Shown: in pieces, positions 54,751 to 64,000 of the stretch
Numbering within the stretch: position 1 is the stretch's first letter
Layout: the number at the start of each line of letters is the position of its first letter
Assembly: GCA_013368315.1 (NCBI GenBank)
Contig: JAACJM010000060.1
Location: forward strand, 248,001 to 312,000
DNA from: Tetrapyrgos nigripes
Taxonomy: Eukaryota > Basidiomycota > Agaricomycetes > Agaricales > Campanellaceae
Length of the DNA: 64,000 bases
Direction: 5' to 3'
Notes under the pieces: generated by a model
Database searches by the model: none
Told to the model about the DNA's origin: nothing
Seen by the model: only the letters and a program-made list of their open reading frames with translations
Translations under genes and position numbers: made by a program

Positions 54751-56258
54751 ATAGGCTGAACCTTTGGTCAAAATGGTACAGTACACTCAGTCATTCAGCC
54801 TCAAAAATCAGCAGGACCATATCAAAAGAGCAAGGAAAATACAATTACCATCAGGCTAGTGAGCTTATGTATCTGGTTGCAGATGCAAGAATGCTTGACT
54901 GTTGGAGGTAAGTGTTCTTCTATTCATATATTACTATTTTGATTTCCTGACCAAGTATAATGCTTTTCAGACTCTTTCTCAATGGTATTGCTCGTTCCAC
55001 CAATCTTGATGTATCCAATTGTCAAGACGTCTTTCAGATTGTCAACATTCTTTCCCATGCACAAAAATTACCAACTCAGGAACAATTCGAAGATTATGCC
55101 TATCAGTTGCATGACATTTATACTACTGAGTGTGCAATATGCTCAGCTGTGTGCGGCAGAGAAGACACTTGAGTCCCCTGTTCATCTACCCCTCCATCCT
55201 CTTCAGGAAGTAAAGTCCTGGCTGTTCTTAATGCCAGTGCAGCACCCAAAGGTGATCATATTTTGGCATGGACAAAGGATTTTCTACATGAAGCCATACA
55301 GTCTCGAGAGCTCGTTTGGAGCATTGCAGAAGGCGATGTTGGTCGGGGCTGGGAGCAAATGAAGTTTATCATGTTTTCGATGGTTGGCTCCTTGCACAAG
55401 AAATATGCATTATCGACTTACACTTTGAGTCAACATGTGAGCTGCGAGAAGCTATTCTCTCTACTGCTGTTGCATCACTTAGTGGTCTCGCTGGTACTCA
55501 CTGCCCTGTTGATCTCTTGCAGGAGTGGCTACAGCATATACTGGAGGCTATTGTGCAACACAAAGGTGCTGAGTTTGATGATTCATTCATTTGGAATCAT
55601 ATTGCTCAGAATCTGAAGGAGCTGGGATGTTTGAAGGAGGAGTCAATTGGTGGATTAGGTCTCAGCAAACACTTGCAATGTCACACTAAACCCTCAAGCC
55701 AGGTGGAGCTACGCATTTTGATGGAAGAGTACTACAGATCCAACCTGCACTGTTATGTTGAACGGCGGTGGTCCACTGATTCTGACTCTATCACAGCCTA
55801 CCAGAGTCAATTTGACATTGGCCTCAAGGGCTTTGACACATTTCTGCTAAAGCACACCAAACATATGATGGCTATGTGCAATAATCTGTCCATGTCTGAG
55901 AATGTCAAGTCTCAGACCCATGTCAATACCGTTAACTCCTTGACTCCCGAAGACAACACCAACATAGCAATGGAAAACAATGTGGCTGTGGAAGACATCA
56001 ATGACGATGATGATTCGGATTCAGAGGTGGATGCAGATGGTTCAGATGCAGGGTTGGATGCAGATGGAAATATCTATCTGAAAAGTGTGCATGACAGAGA
56101 AATAATCACAATGCCTATGGACCCTTCAGCGAACGCTTGGGAGGTGCTGTCTTTGCTTGTTTGAGGATAATGGTACTGCTGTTCCAAGTATCACTGAAGA
56201 ACTAGATGGGTTCACCACTGATGAGGATGCATCTTGGGACATTGTAAATGAGCAGTGA
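54751..56258 (+). pseudogene. DUF6589 protein, 3' part (interrupted)
   Basis: Resumes with LNLWSKWYSTLSHSASKISR and GKYNYHQASELMYLVADARM(LDCWR), a conserved DUF6589 block, followed by an intron (54909..54969, GTAAGT...TTTCAG) and LFLNGIARSTNLDVSNCQDV. Later FLHEAIQSRELVWSIAEGDV(GRGWE), CPVDLLQEWLQHILEAIVQH and VELRILMEEYYRSNLHCYVE match the C-terminal half of the family. Frames change near 55150 and 55360 and again near 56160, after which an acidic tail (SITEELDGFTTDEDASWDIV) ends at 56258. An Asp-rich linker (DINDDDDSDSEVDADGSDAG) precedes it. Together with the 5' part this would be a full-length gene if intact. Confidence 0.78.
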
Positions 56259-56297
56259 GTGTCTATCCTGTAGTTACAGTACTTTGAGCATTTAAAT

Positions 56298-57127
56298 CTA
56301 TTCCTTTTCTACTTCACTTGTGGATAATCTAATGCGCAAGTAGTCGCATACATCTTCTACCTCCCATTCCTTTTCATGGAAGCATTGTATAGCTAATTTG
56401 AGTGTGTCAATGAGTGGCTCTTTCCTAAGATTGTAAGATCTTGGAAGCTCTACATCCCACAACTGATGCCATTCAAGATCCAGCCTCAAAGTATCCATTT
56501 TAATCTTCACCTGTTGTGGCTCTCCCTGTAGTGTTTCCAGCTGTAAAATGGGTTTGTGATGCAACAGGATCCTAGCCTTGTCTTCTTTCAATGCCTTCAG
56601 CTCTCTCATCCTCAATGTCTCTAGTGCCATCTTCTCTTCTTTTTCTGTGTCCTCCTTCTTTGCATAATGTTCTGTGAGTATGACCAGGATTTTTTCCTTC
56701 ACACTTGTCTGGATTTTGTGGAGTGTCATTGGCTTCAAGGGATATCGTTTCAGATGTTGTAAGAGCTTGTCTTCATTGTCACAAATTTCATAGAAATGAT
56801 TGAGGATAATAGTGATCACAGCCTTTGGAATAAACCAACCAGGAAGTAAATGTCCACTAGGATCTGCCAACTTCCCATCATACAGCTTTCTATCCAACTT
56901 CATGAAGTACTCCTCAACAATGGCCCTCTCTGCTGTGTTCAGTTTCATCCCTCCACTACCCTTCATATTTATCACACTGGTCTGTTTCGGGATCATGTTG
57001 ACCATGATGTATTGCCACTTGCCTACAACGTCTGCTGCGAACTGTGCTGCTGCCAAGGAAAGCTGTCGAAGAAGAAATCTCCTTTGTGATAGAAGGTCAC
57101 GTTCAGATTCCTGGGGTTTGCAATTGG
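56298..57127 (-). pseudogene. ORF of ~275 codons truncated at its 5' end by gypsy copy B
   Basis: The frame is open without stops from the LTR edge (NCKPQESERDLLSQRRFLLR) to the stop at 56298. Features: a helical N-terminal region (LAAAQFAADVVGKWQYIMVN), GWFIPKAVITIILNHFYEI, then a Lys/Glu-rich coiled coil (EEKMALETLRMRELKALKED) and a C-terminal WHQLWDVELPRSYNLRKEPL. I do not recognise a family. It converges on the DUF6589 pseudogene with only 40 bp between, so the two may have belonged to one unit. Its start was removed or displaced when the retrotransposon inserted at 57128; the few codons that extend into the LTR are not original. Confidence 0.6.
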
Positions 57128-57584
57128 TGTCAAGGTGGTTGATACACTTAATGACAAAACACCAAGTCACACAAAGACAAGATCAATTGAGAGCAAAGAG
57201 ATAGATAGAGAGTAAGAGTGAGCTGACTATGCTCTACACTCCGTAGTACTAGTATGGAGCAGAGACGAAGTGAACGAACTAAAGGACTAGCTAGAATGTC
57301 TAGTGGTTTATATAGAAGAACAATGAATAAGTGATAGGAGAAAGATAGGAGAAATAGGAGAAATGTAGGAGAAAGTGGAGAAATGTAGGGTAAAGATAGG
57401 ATTGATGGAATGGAAGATTGATTGACAGTTATTATAGAGTTTGACAAGTTCTATAAGGTTCAAAGTCAGTAATATAAGGTTTAAAAGGTTTATTGAGGAA
57501 ACGCAATAGACGAATGATCAGAAAACAGGTTCAATAATGCAGTAGAAGAGGAAGGAGGACAAAGAACTGTTGCAGTTTGTGACA
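57128..57584 (-). repeat. 3' LTR of gypsy copy B
   Basis: 457 bp, TGTCAAGG...TTGTGACA. A minus-strand TATATAAA box lies at 57307..57314 and the putative transcript start AGTTCGTTCA at 57280..57271. Unlike the copy A LTRs, this one preserves the full complement to the primer-binding site. Confidence 0.9.
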
Positions 57585-59578
57585 TTACCCCCTCTTTAAG
57601 CTGTGCTTTCACCTGGAGCACACGTGTACTTCTCCAAATATCCTCCATGCCAATTCCCATCGAATGTACTGTAGATCCTGCTCATACCAGGTTTGGTGGA
57701 CAATATGCATCTGGGTGATTTCAATGGAAAGCTTCAATCATTTCTTTTAATTTTGTCAACCCTGATGCTGGTTCCCATGAATTCTCTGAGTCCGAGTAGT
57801 CTAACCACTTGACCAAGTACTGCACTCCTCAACGATTTCTAGTTGGCTTTGAATCTAGAATTGGTTCAACGTCATACTCGTTATCCTCCAGTAGTAATTC
57901 TGCTGGTTTTCCTGGGTAGTTTTCTCCATGAGCTTCAGTTTCTTTGTATGGTGATAGTAATGAAGCGTGGAAAACTGGGTGCATTCACCAGGTGTTCAGT
58001 AGTTTGAGCTGATAGTTAACTTTGCCAATTACATCAGTGATTTCGAATGGTCCATGACAATGGTTTGCCAACTTAGCTTTTGGCCTTGTTCCAACAGTAC
58101 TTTATCTCCAACTTTGAACTTTACCCCTTCTTTTACGTGGTCCATATTCCCTCTCTTCATCAACTCTGCAGCATTCATTAGACTTGCTTTCAACTCTTCA
58201 CGTAGTGCTTCTAAATTCTGAAGGTGTTCCTCAACTTTTGGTATGTGTGACGAAGGATTGATCAAGGGAAAGAGTTGAAGAAGATATCCATGAAGTAATT
58301 TGAACAGTGACTTTCCAGTGGTAGAGTGGACTTGAGTATTATGGCAAAACTTGGCATATGGCAGATATTTGACCCAATCATCTTGATGATAGTTACAGAA
58401 GGTTCATAAGTATTGTTTGAGTTCTTGATTGAACCTTTCTGTCTTGCCATCTGTTTGTGGGTGATAAGCTGTACTAAGAGCTGAGGTAATACCTAACTTA
58501 GTGTATATCCCTCTCATAACCTGGCTAGCAAATTGGGGTCCTCGATCTGAAATCATTTTGTCCCATAGTCCATATTGTCACCATGTGTTGTTGAATAGTA
58601 CATCAACAGTCCCATCACTGTCAATATCCTTTCAGCATGGTGAAATCACCACTGTCTTGGTTGATCGATCCACGGTTACATGGACTGCGTTGAAACCATC
58701 ACATTCTGGAAGATCCGTAATGAAATCAGTGGTAATCATACCAAAAGGTCTTTCTGGAGTTTCATTTGGGACTAGTGGTACATGCGATGGGTGATTTTGT
58801 GCCTTGGTCAATTGACAAGTAGCACATCCTTCGACATAATTGCAAACAAATACTGACATACTGGGCCACCAAAACTCCCTACTAATCAGCTCATATATTT
58901 TGAATCGGCCTGGATGTCCTTTGAGACTATCATGATGCATCTTGACTATGTCCCTATGTAATTGTTGATTGTAGGGGATGTAAACTTTTCCTTGGAACAA
59001 AATAATCCCATCTTCATAATTCCATTCCTGTAGGTTCTTGACCAGCGAGTGTGAACCATTGTTTAAGATGACTTCGAGAGCACTCACGACTTCCTTGTCT
59101 TTCTTTGGACACTCTTTAATTTGTCTTCTCAGTTCGGCATCTCCAGTCTCGTGGCTCAAATTATGAAGAACTTGGGGTCTAGTAACACTCTGTCCTTATT
59201 GTCATCTTCGACCCCCTCTTTATGATCTGGCCTTCGAGAAAGAAGATCACTTCGATTAAGACTTCTGGGTTTATGGATAAGGATGAAGTCGAATCTGGTA
59301 AGAAACAGAGCCATTCTTGCTTGTTGTTGGCTTAGTTTCTGAGAGGTGGTGAAGTACTCCAGATTTTTGTGGTTGGTGAGGATCTCGATAGTATGTGGTG
59401 CACCTTCAAGATAGTGTCACCAAGCCTCCAATGCCCGTATGATTGCTAGTAACTCTTTATTGTGAATGTCATAGTTTCGTTCAGTCTCAGATAAGGATTT
59501 CGATAGGTAAGCGACTGGATCTGATCCTTTCTGTGACAGGATGCCTCCAGTGGCATAATCGGAAGCATCTACTTCTAC

Positions 59579-60457
59579 TCAATATGGTTTAGAATGATCA
59601 GGCATCAAAAGGACTGGTGAAGAAGTAAACACATCTTTGAGTGCCTGAAAGGCTTTTTCTGCATTGACACTCCACTTCCAAGGTTCATCCTTCTTTGTAA
59701 GATCAAAAAGTGGTCGAGTGACCTTAGAGAAATCATGTATAAAACAATGATAGAAGTTTCCGAATCCCAAGAATGATTGAACATCTTTGACGTTTCGTGG
59801 TGTTGGCCATTCGGTGACGCCTTTGACTTTGATGGGATCCATTGCTAATGTGTTGTGAGAGATGATAAGACCTAGGAATTCTACTGAGCTAGCTTCAAAG
59901 GTACACTTCTCTGGTTTGGCATAAAGGTCATTCTCCTGAAGTCGTGCAAGCACTTGTTTGACCATTTGTTGATGTTCTTCCAAAGTTTCTGTGAAGATCA
60001 AGATGTTGTCCATATAGATAACCACTTTTCTTGAATCAATGAGGTCCTTAAAAAGAGTATTCATCATTGCCTGAAATGTTGCAGGAGAGTTCATAAGACC
60101 GAAGAACATCACCGTTGGTTCAAAAAGTCCTCTATTTGTCTTGAATGCTGCTTTCCACTCATCTCCTTCTTTTATCCACACATTATTATATCCCCATCGA
60201 AGATCAATTTTTGAAAAGACTTGTGCTCCCTTGAGTTTGTCTACCAGCTCTGATATAAGTGGTAAAGGGTAGTCCTGTACAGGGCGTAGCTTTCTGTCTT
60301 CCTTTTTAACAAAGAAGAAGGGACTTGCCATAGGAGACTTCAATGGTCTTATGTATTCCTTTTCTAAGTTCTCATCAATGAAATTGTCGAGTTCTTGTTG
60401 TTCATTAGGAGACAAGGGGTAGGTTTTGCAAGGATGAGGTTCAAAGTCCAGCTTCAA
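59579..60457 (-). pseudogene. Reverse transcriptase region of gypsy copy B
   Basis: A long uninterrupted stretch (292 codons): PHPCKTYPLSPNEQQELDNF, MASPFFFVKKEDRKLRPVQD, GLMNSPATFQAMMN, VVIYMDNILIF, FLGFGNFYHCFIHDFSKVTR. This is the best-preserved RT in the window. It retains the NSPATF segment lost from copy A but has the same YMDN catalytic motif. A TGA or other stop precedes and follows it, so it is not part of an intact polyprotein. Confidence 0.9.
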
Positions 60458-61906
60458 CTTGATAGCATGATCCCATTCGCCATGTCTCAGTAGTTGTTCT
60501 GAAGTTCATTTGTCAAAAACTGGTAAAAATGGATGACATTGGGATGGAATCTTATCTGTAAGTGATACATCCTTGTTCATCTTCTGAGCTACTTCTGCAA
60601 GTTCTTGAGCCTTGGTAAACCCTGCATGGATAGGTAATTCTGAATCTGATGTCAGGTACTCCTCTTCCTTCCCAAAAAGACTTTCTAATGCCTCCTGTTC
60701 CCATTGGTTCAGAATATCTTTCCGATTGAAGTCTTCTTCAGTAAAAATAGCTGTGGATTCTGAAGAATGATGAAAGGATCGAATAGGAAACCAATGATGC
60801 CGACCTGCAACCTTTGACTGTGCAATTGGTTTAAACCATCCAATTGGTTCTAACCATTTCACTTGGTAATCCTTGTGGTTGGTTCATGGGTCAATAACAG
60901 TCAATTTGGGAGATTTAGGTTTAGTGCGTAGGTTAAGGACAGGAGGTTGTTTCAAAGTGCATGTTTCAGGACATCTAACCATATCCACCCTAGAAAATGA
61001 CCAATCCACCTCTGGATTATGCTCCTCTAACCAATCGGTACTGAGGATTATATCGTGATCTCCGATGTCCATCACATAGAATTCAGCTGTTTCTTCATGA
61101 TACAATTTTCTGTCCTGAGAATAGAATCAGAGTTTTTGAATGGTGTAATGGTGTACCCATCCCATAGTGTTTTTGGAACTGTTGACATTGCATACAGGGA
61201 AAGGGTTTTTGATAGGAAGGAGGGTTAAATGATGTTCTCATGTGAAATGGCTGTTGATGATAATGCCTTCCGCACCACTGTCTATTAGAGCTTCTGCATC
61301 GATTTTTCTACTGGTGATTTTACCAATAAGTTCGGTTTTAAGTGTTATTGAGGATACCTGCCAGTTACAAGTGACTGCTGACATTCTTAATTCTGAAGAA
61401 AAGGTACACTCACAAATGGGGTTTAACACATGGTATCGATTGTTCTTATACTGTCTGGTGTCCTGTACAACTCCTCCTGACAACGTAGCAGGGGAGTATT
61501 TCAAAAATCCATCATCTTTGCCACGACATCCTTCAAATATACACTAGCCTGTTCCTTTTCTTCTCCTTCCAAACCCTTGACTTTTTTCATCATATCCGAA
61601 ATGTTTTTGATTACGTTACGAGAGGAAGATGACAATGATGTTTGAGCCACTGTTATCAATGGCAAACTAGATGACAACGATGGAGCTGAAGTTTTGGCTG
61701 TCCTAACAGCACGAGGAGGGAAGTTTTGAGAGGTATTCTGAGCTGTCGAAGTCTTTGGAGTATTGTTTGGGAATGTTGGACATTTGTTGCTCATGTGTCC
61801 GGGTTGCCTACATGCAAAGCATGCTCCTAGTTTTCGGAGTCGGTCGCTTTCTTTGGGCGTTAGTTTAGGTAAAGGAGTAAAGGATGAGTTAGCACCTGGT
61901 CCCATA

Positions 61907-62289
61907 TGTAAGGGTGACTCCTGACATGTGAGGCAATCATTCAACAACTGCAGGAGGAGATCCAAAGTATATATAAATTAGTGCTAGATGATACAAGACT
62001 AACATACTATGCACCTGCAGGAGGAGATCCAAAGAGAAAACCTCAAGGATACTCGCCTGCAGGGAAGGGGTATATATACTTGTATGAAGGCCTGGGAAAA
62101 GATCTGTAAAACTATACAGCAGCAACGAAGTAATAGAAAAGTGGAATGATGGGAGATCAGAATGATGAACAATAATGATGGATGATGAAACAATGAAACA
62201 AGGGTAAACAAGTCAATGGAGTCCAGATAAAACAAGAACAAACAAGTCCTAAAGGAGAAGAGAAAGGAAAAGGAAACTGTCCCCTTACA
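61907..62289. repeat. Solo LTR, 383 bp, in gag of gypsy copy B
   Basis: Starts TGTAAGGG and ends CCCCTTACA (inverted TG...CA termini), flanked by a perfect 5-bp duplication CCATA (61902..61906 and 62290..62294). Copy A has uninterrupted gag sequence at the equivalent place (CCCATATTCATAAG). Inside, a 20-base block GCAGGAGGAGATCCAAAG occurs twice (61950 and 62015) and a third CCTGCAG lies nearby; a TATATATA box is at about 62071. It belongs to a retrotransposon family not otherwise seen here. Confidence 0.88.
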
Positions 62290-62374
62290 CCATATTCATA
62301 AGTGCATTTACACTCGCTACCGTCCGTCCCTGAGAAGGACTTGAATTTGTCCTTGGCATAGAGAATGGTCTCGC

Positions 62375-64000
62375 TGATACACCATACAAAATTCACGTAT
62401 AAAAACACTAATTGGCGGTTAGAAAGCTGATTCACCACTTCAATTGGTATATAGAAGAACTAGAGTGAGTCCTGAACTGCTAGTTAAAGTGTTAGTGGAA
62501 TAAGTGTATGCACCAGTACAATAAAACTAAGTACTTATGAATAGGATATGCTTATTCTAAGTACTATGGTTGATGTGTACGGTGCTTCAGTTATAGTAGC
62601 AGATCCACCATATACTATACAAAGTTCTATAAGGACTTTGTAACCATTCCTACTATAACGCACTTAGTACTGCCAGTGTGATTCAAGGGAAAGTGAAGCC
62701 CCTATTCATGGGCAAGGAACATGTAGGCTATACGACCCAGACTCTAGTGCTAAATGATCACTGGTTTAGAAATGGCACCATAATCGGAGAAATCAGAGGA
62801 AAGCCCTAGTAACCAACTATGTCCAAACTAGCAGTATAACAAGCGATACCTCGCTTGTAAGCAAAATAGAAGGAATAGTCTTTTGAAAGGCAGTAAGGAT
62901 AGAAAAGTAGGACAAAGTATATGTATGAGTTCCTAGAAAGCTCAGCTTTCACAATGCACTAAAGGGATGAACTAGTGGTGAAGGAATAAAGCCCATAGTT
63001 CATTACTGCCAGTACGTGAACTAAGGAAGGAGTCATAATGAGAGAGCCCCCAAAAGGGTAAAGCTATTTCCGAATGCAGCAGTAAGATCAGCAAGATGTG
63101 TGCCTGATGACTGAGGTGTTCTCATTGGTACAAGCGCGACTACAAAAGATATGTAGGACCTTATAGAGAGCAGGACTTATCTATAACTAACTGGCAGTAT
63201 ACTAGCAATGAGGTCTATAAACACCAAGCCTATAGTAGCACCAGAAAAACATAAGAGGAGGAATAAGCAAGGACTACGCAAACCTATAATGACTGATTGG
63301 CGGTAAAGGAATGTGAGTCATACAAGTGGAGCCCAGCATGGATGGTGGAGCTATGTGAGTCAGAATGACTACGGCCACCAGTTCCAGGAAGGTACTCTTA
63401 GCCGAGAGGATGAAGTGAAGGGAACATAGAAAGCCTTATTAGTTTTAGATAATATTCTACATTTCATAGATACCCTAATTAGAAAGTACCTACTTAATCT
63501 AGTAGTATGGACAAACATGGACTGGCAATTAGACTAATATTTCTGTTTTTCTTAGGTACCTTTTAGCGGACATTAAAAAGAAATGTAGAACTGTATAGTA
63601 GTAGCTGCGAGTAGTATAAAAGGACTAGGTATTTCTTGTAGTTACTCAAGCCACGTACTGTAGAGTATCAGTCATCTCACTAGCGCTAGCTGTAGAGACT
63701 GCGAAACACAGACTACGCTTCTACCAAATCTAACTCACTCGCATCGAGTATAAACATAGTGTGTTGGAATCAATAGTGTTGAATCAAATTTGTTGGTTTT
63801 GTGTGTTACCTTTTGTGTGTGTCCTTGGACTTGTGAAATTGGTTATAAGGCATTTGGGCCTACAAATTGTGAAATTGAAACTGTTGGTTTATACCTTTGT
63901 GGACTTGTTATAGTCTTGTGCACTCATGCAAACCCTTACCAAAAACCCCAAAAGTCCTTGTAGTACAAGTGAACTGTTGAGTATTCTGACTACTCAGAAC
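62375..64000 (+). mobile_element. Start of a third LTR retroelement (long LTR), continues past window
   Basis: Copy B similarity ends at about 62374, where TGATACACC begins. The following 1.6 kb has no coding potential. A TATAAAAGG box at about 63616 with a start-like region after it suggests a plus-oriented U3 of about 1.2 kb followed by R/U5. A GGCAGTA/TACTGCC motif recurs about eight times. The LTR end, primer-binding site and coding region are not in the window. Confidence 0.5.

Larger units (their letters stand above)
57128..62374 (-). mobile_element. Chromodomain Ty3/gypsy retrotransposon, copy B, incomplete in window
   Basis: Same family as copy A (about 85-90% similar by eye). The 3' LTR is 57128..57584, followed by the polypurine tract. 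A degraded chromodomain region (57650..57900) is followed by integrase (58029..59159, including VHVTVDRSTKTVV and CATCQ), RNase H (59400..59580), RT (60457..59579 with YMDN), protease (60884..61504, LIDSGAEGIIINS) and gag (61501..62370, CFACRQPGHMSNKC). All domains carry stops. At 61907 a solo LTR interrupts gag, and from 62375 another LTR begins, so the 5' end and 5' LTR are not seen. Confidence 0.92.

Noticed and set aside
61950..62030. Repeated GCAGGAGGAGATCC blocks considered as a CRISPR-like or tandem array
   Set aside because: Only two full copies, within a solo LTR of a eukaryotic genome.
1..64000. tRNA, rRNA, snoRNA, riboswitch and CRISPR features
   Set aside because: No cloverleaf, B-box pair, rRNA core or regular spacer array was recognised by eye; a tRNAscan or Infernal run would be needed to exclude small RNAs.

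Overview
The window looks like nuclear DNA of a mushroom-forming basidiomycete (Agaricomycetes). Genes carry many short introns (about 48-120 nt, GTRNGT...YAG). Several families are typical of that group: a NACHT-WD40 NLR, DUF6699, DUF6589, an MSS51_C/MYND protein, a four-RRM Nrd1-type protein, and chromodomain Ty3/gypsy elements. No rRNA, tRNA or CRISPR was found. All assignments come from reading the sequence; no database search was run.

Left part (1-13 kb): the 3' end of an unrecognised membrane-protein gene, a small pogo-like MITE, a Cdh1/Fizzy-related APC/C activator on the minus strand, and then a large minus-strand NLR gene (NACHT plus WD40-like C-terminus). The NLR is split by a decayed hAT transposon with a near-perfect 8-bp target-site duplication.

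Middle (13-44 kb): two tandem DUF6699-type genes (the second lacks the domain), an eight-exon epoxide hydrolase, a repeat-rich stretch with a CACTA-like foldback MITE, a short coiled-coil ORF, a small helical-bundle protein ending in a Gly/Asn beta motif, a WW-domain protein, a decayed MYND/MSS51_C pseudogene, a four-helix-bundle plus TPR protein, a long gene-poor stretch, an Nrd1/Mrn1-like RNA-binding protein, a type II membrane protein resembling the anchor region of Kre6/Skn1 without the GH16 domain, and a complete 14-exon sugar transporter.

Right part (44-64 kb): a transposon graveyard. A DUF6589 pseudogene is split by about 8.1 kb of nested insertions: an older unclassified element, a 7.1-kb chromodomain Ty3/gypsy element with a perfect GAGAC duplication, and a 569-bp CACTA-like foldback. 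A second copy of the same gypsy family follows. It cuts off the 5' end of another ORF, holds a 383-bp solo LTR, and is broken by the LTR of a third element that runs off the window. The gypsy family appears to use Tf1/sushi-type self-priming.

The most biologically suggestive theme is three putative cell-death or allorecognition genes within about 23 kb: the NLR, the helical bundle with beta motif, and the helical bundle with TPR. The main caution is technical: several single-base frameshifts fall in homopolymer runs, which suggests sequence errors in otherwise intact genes.
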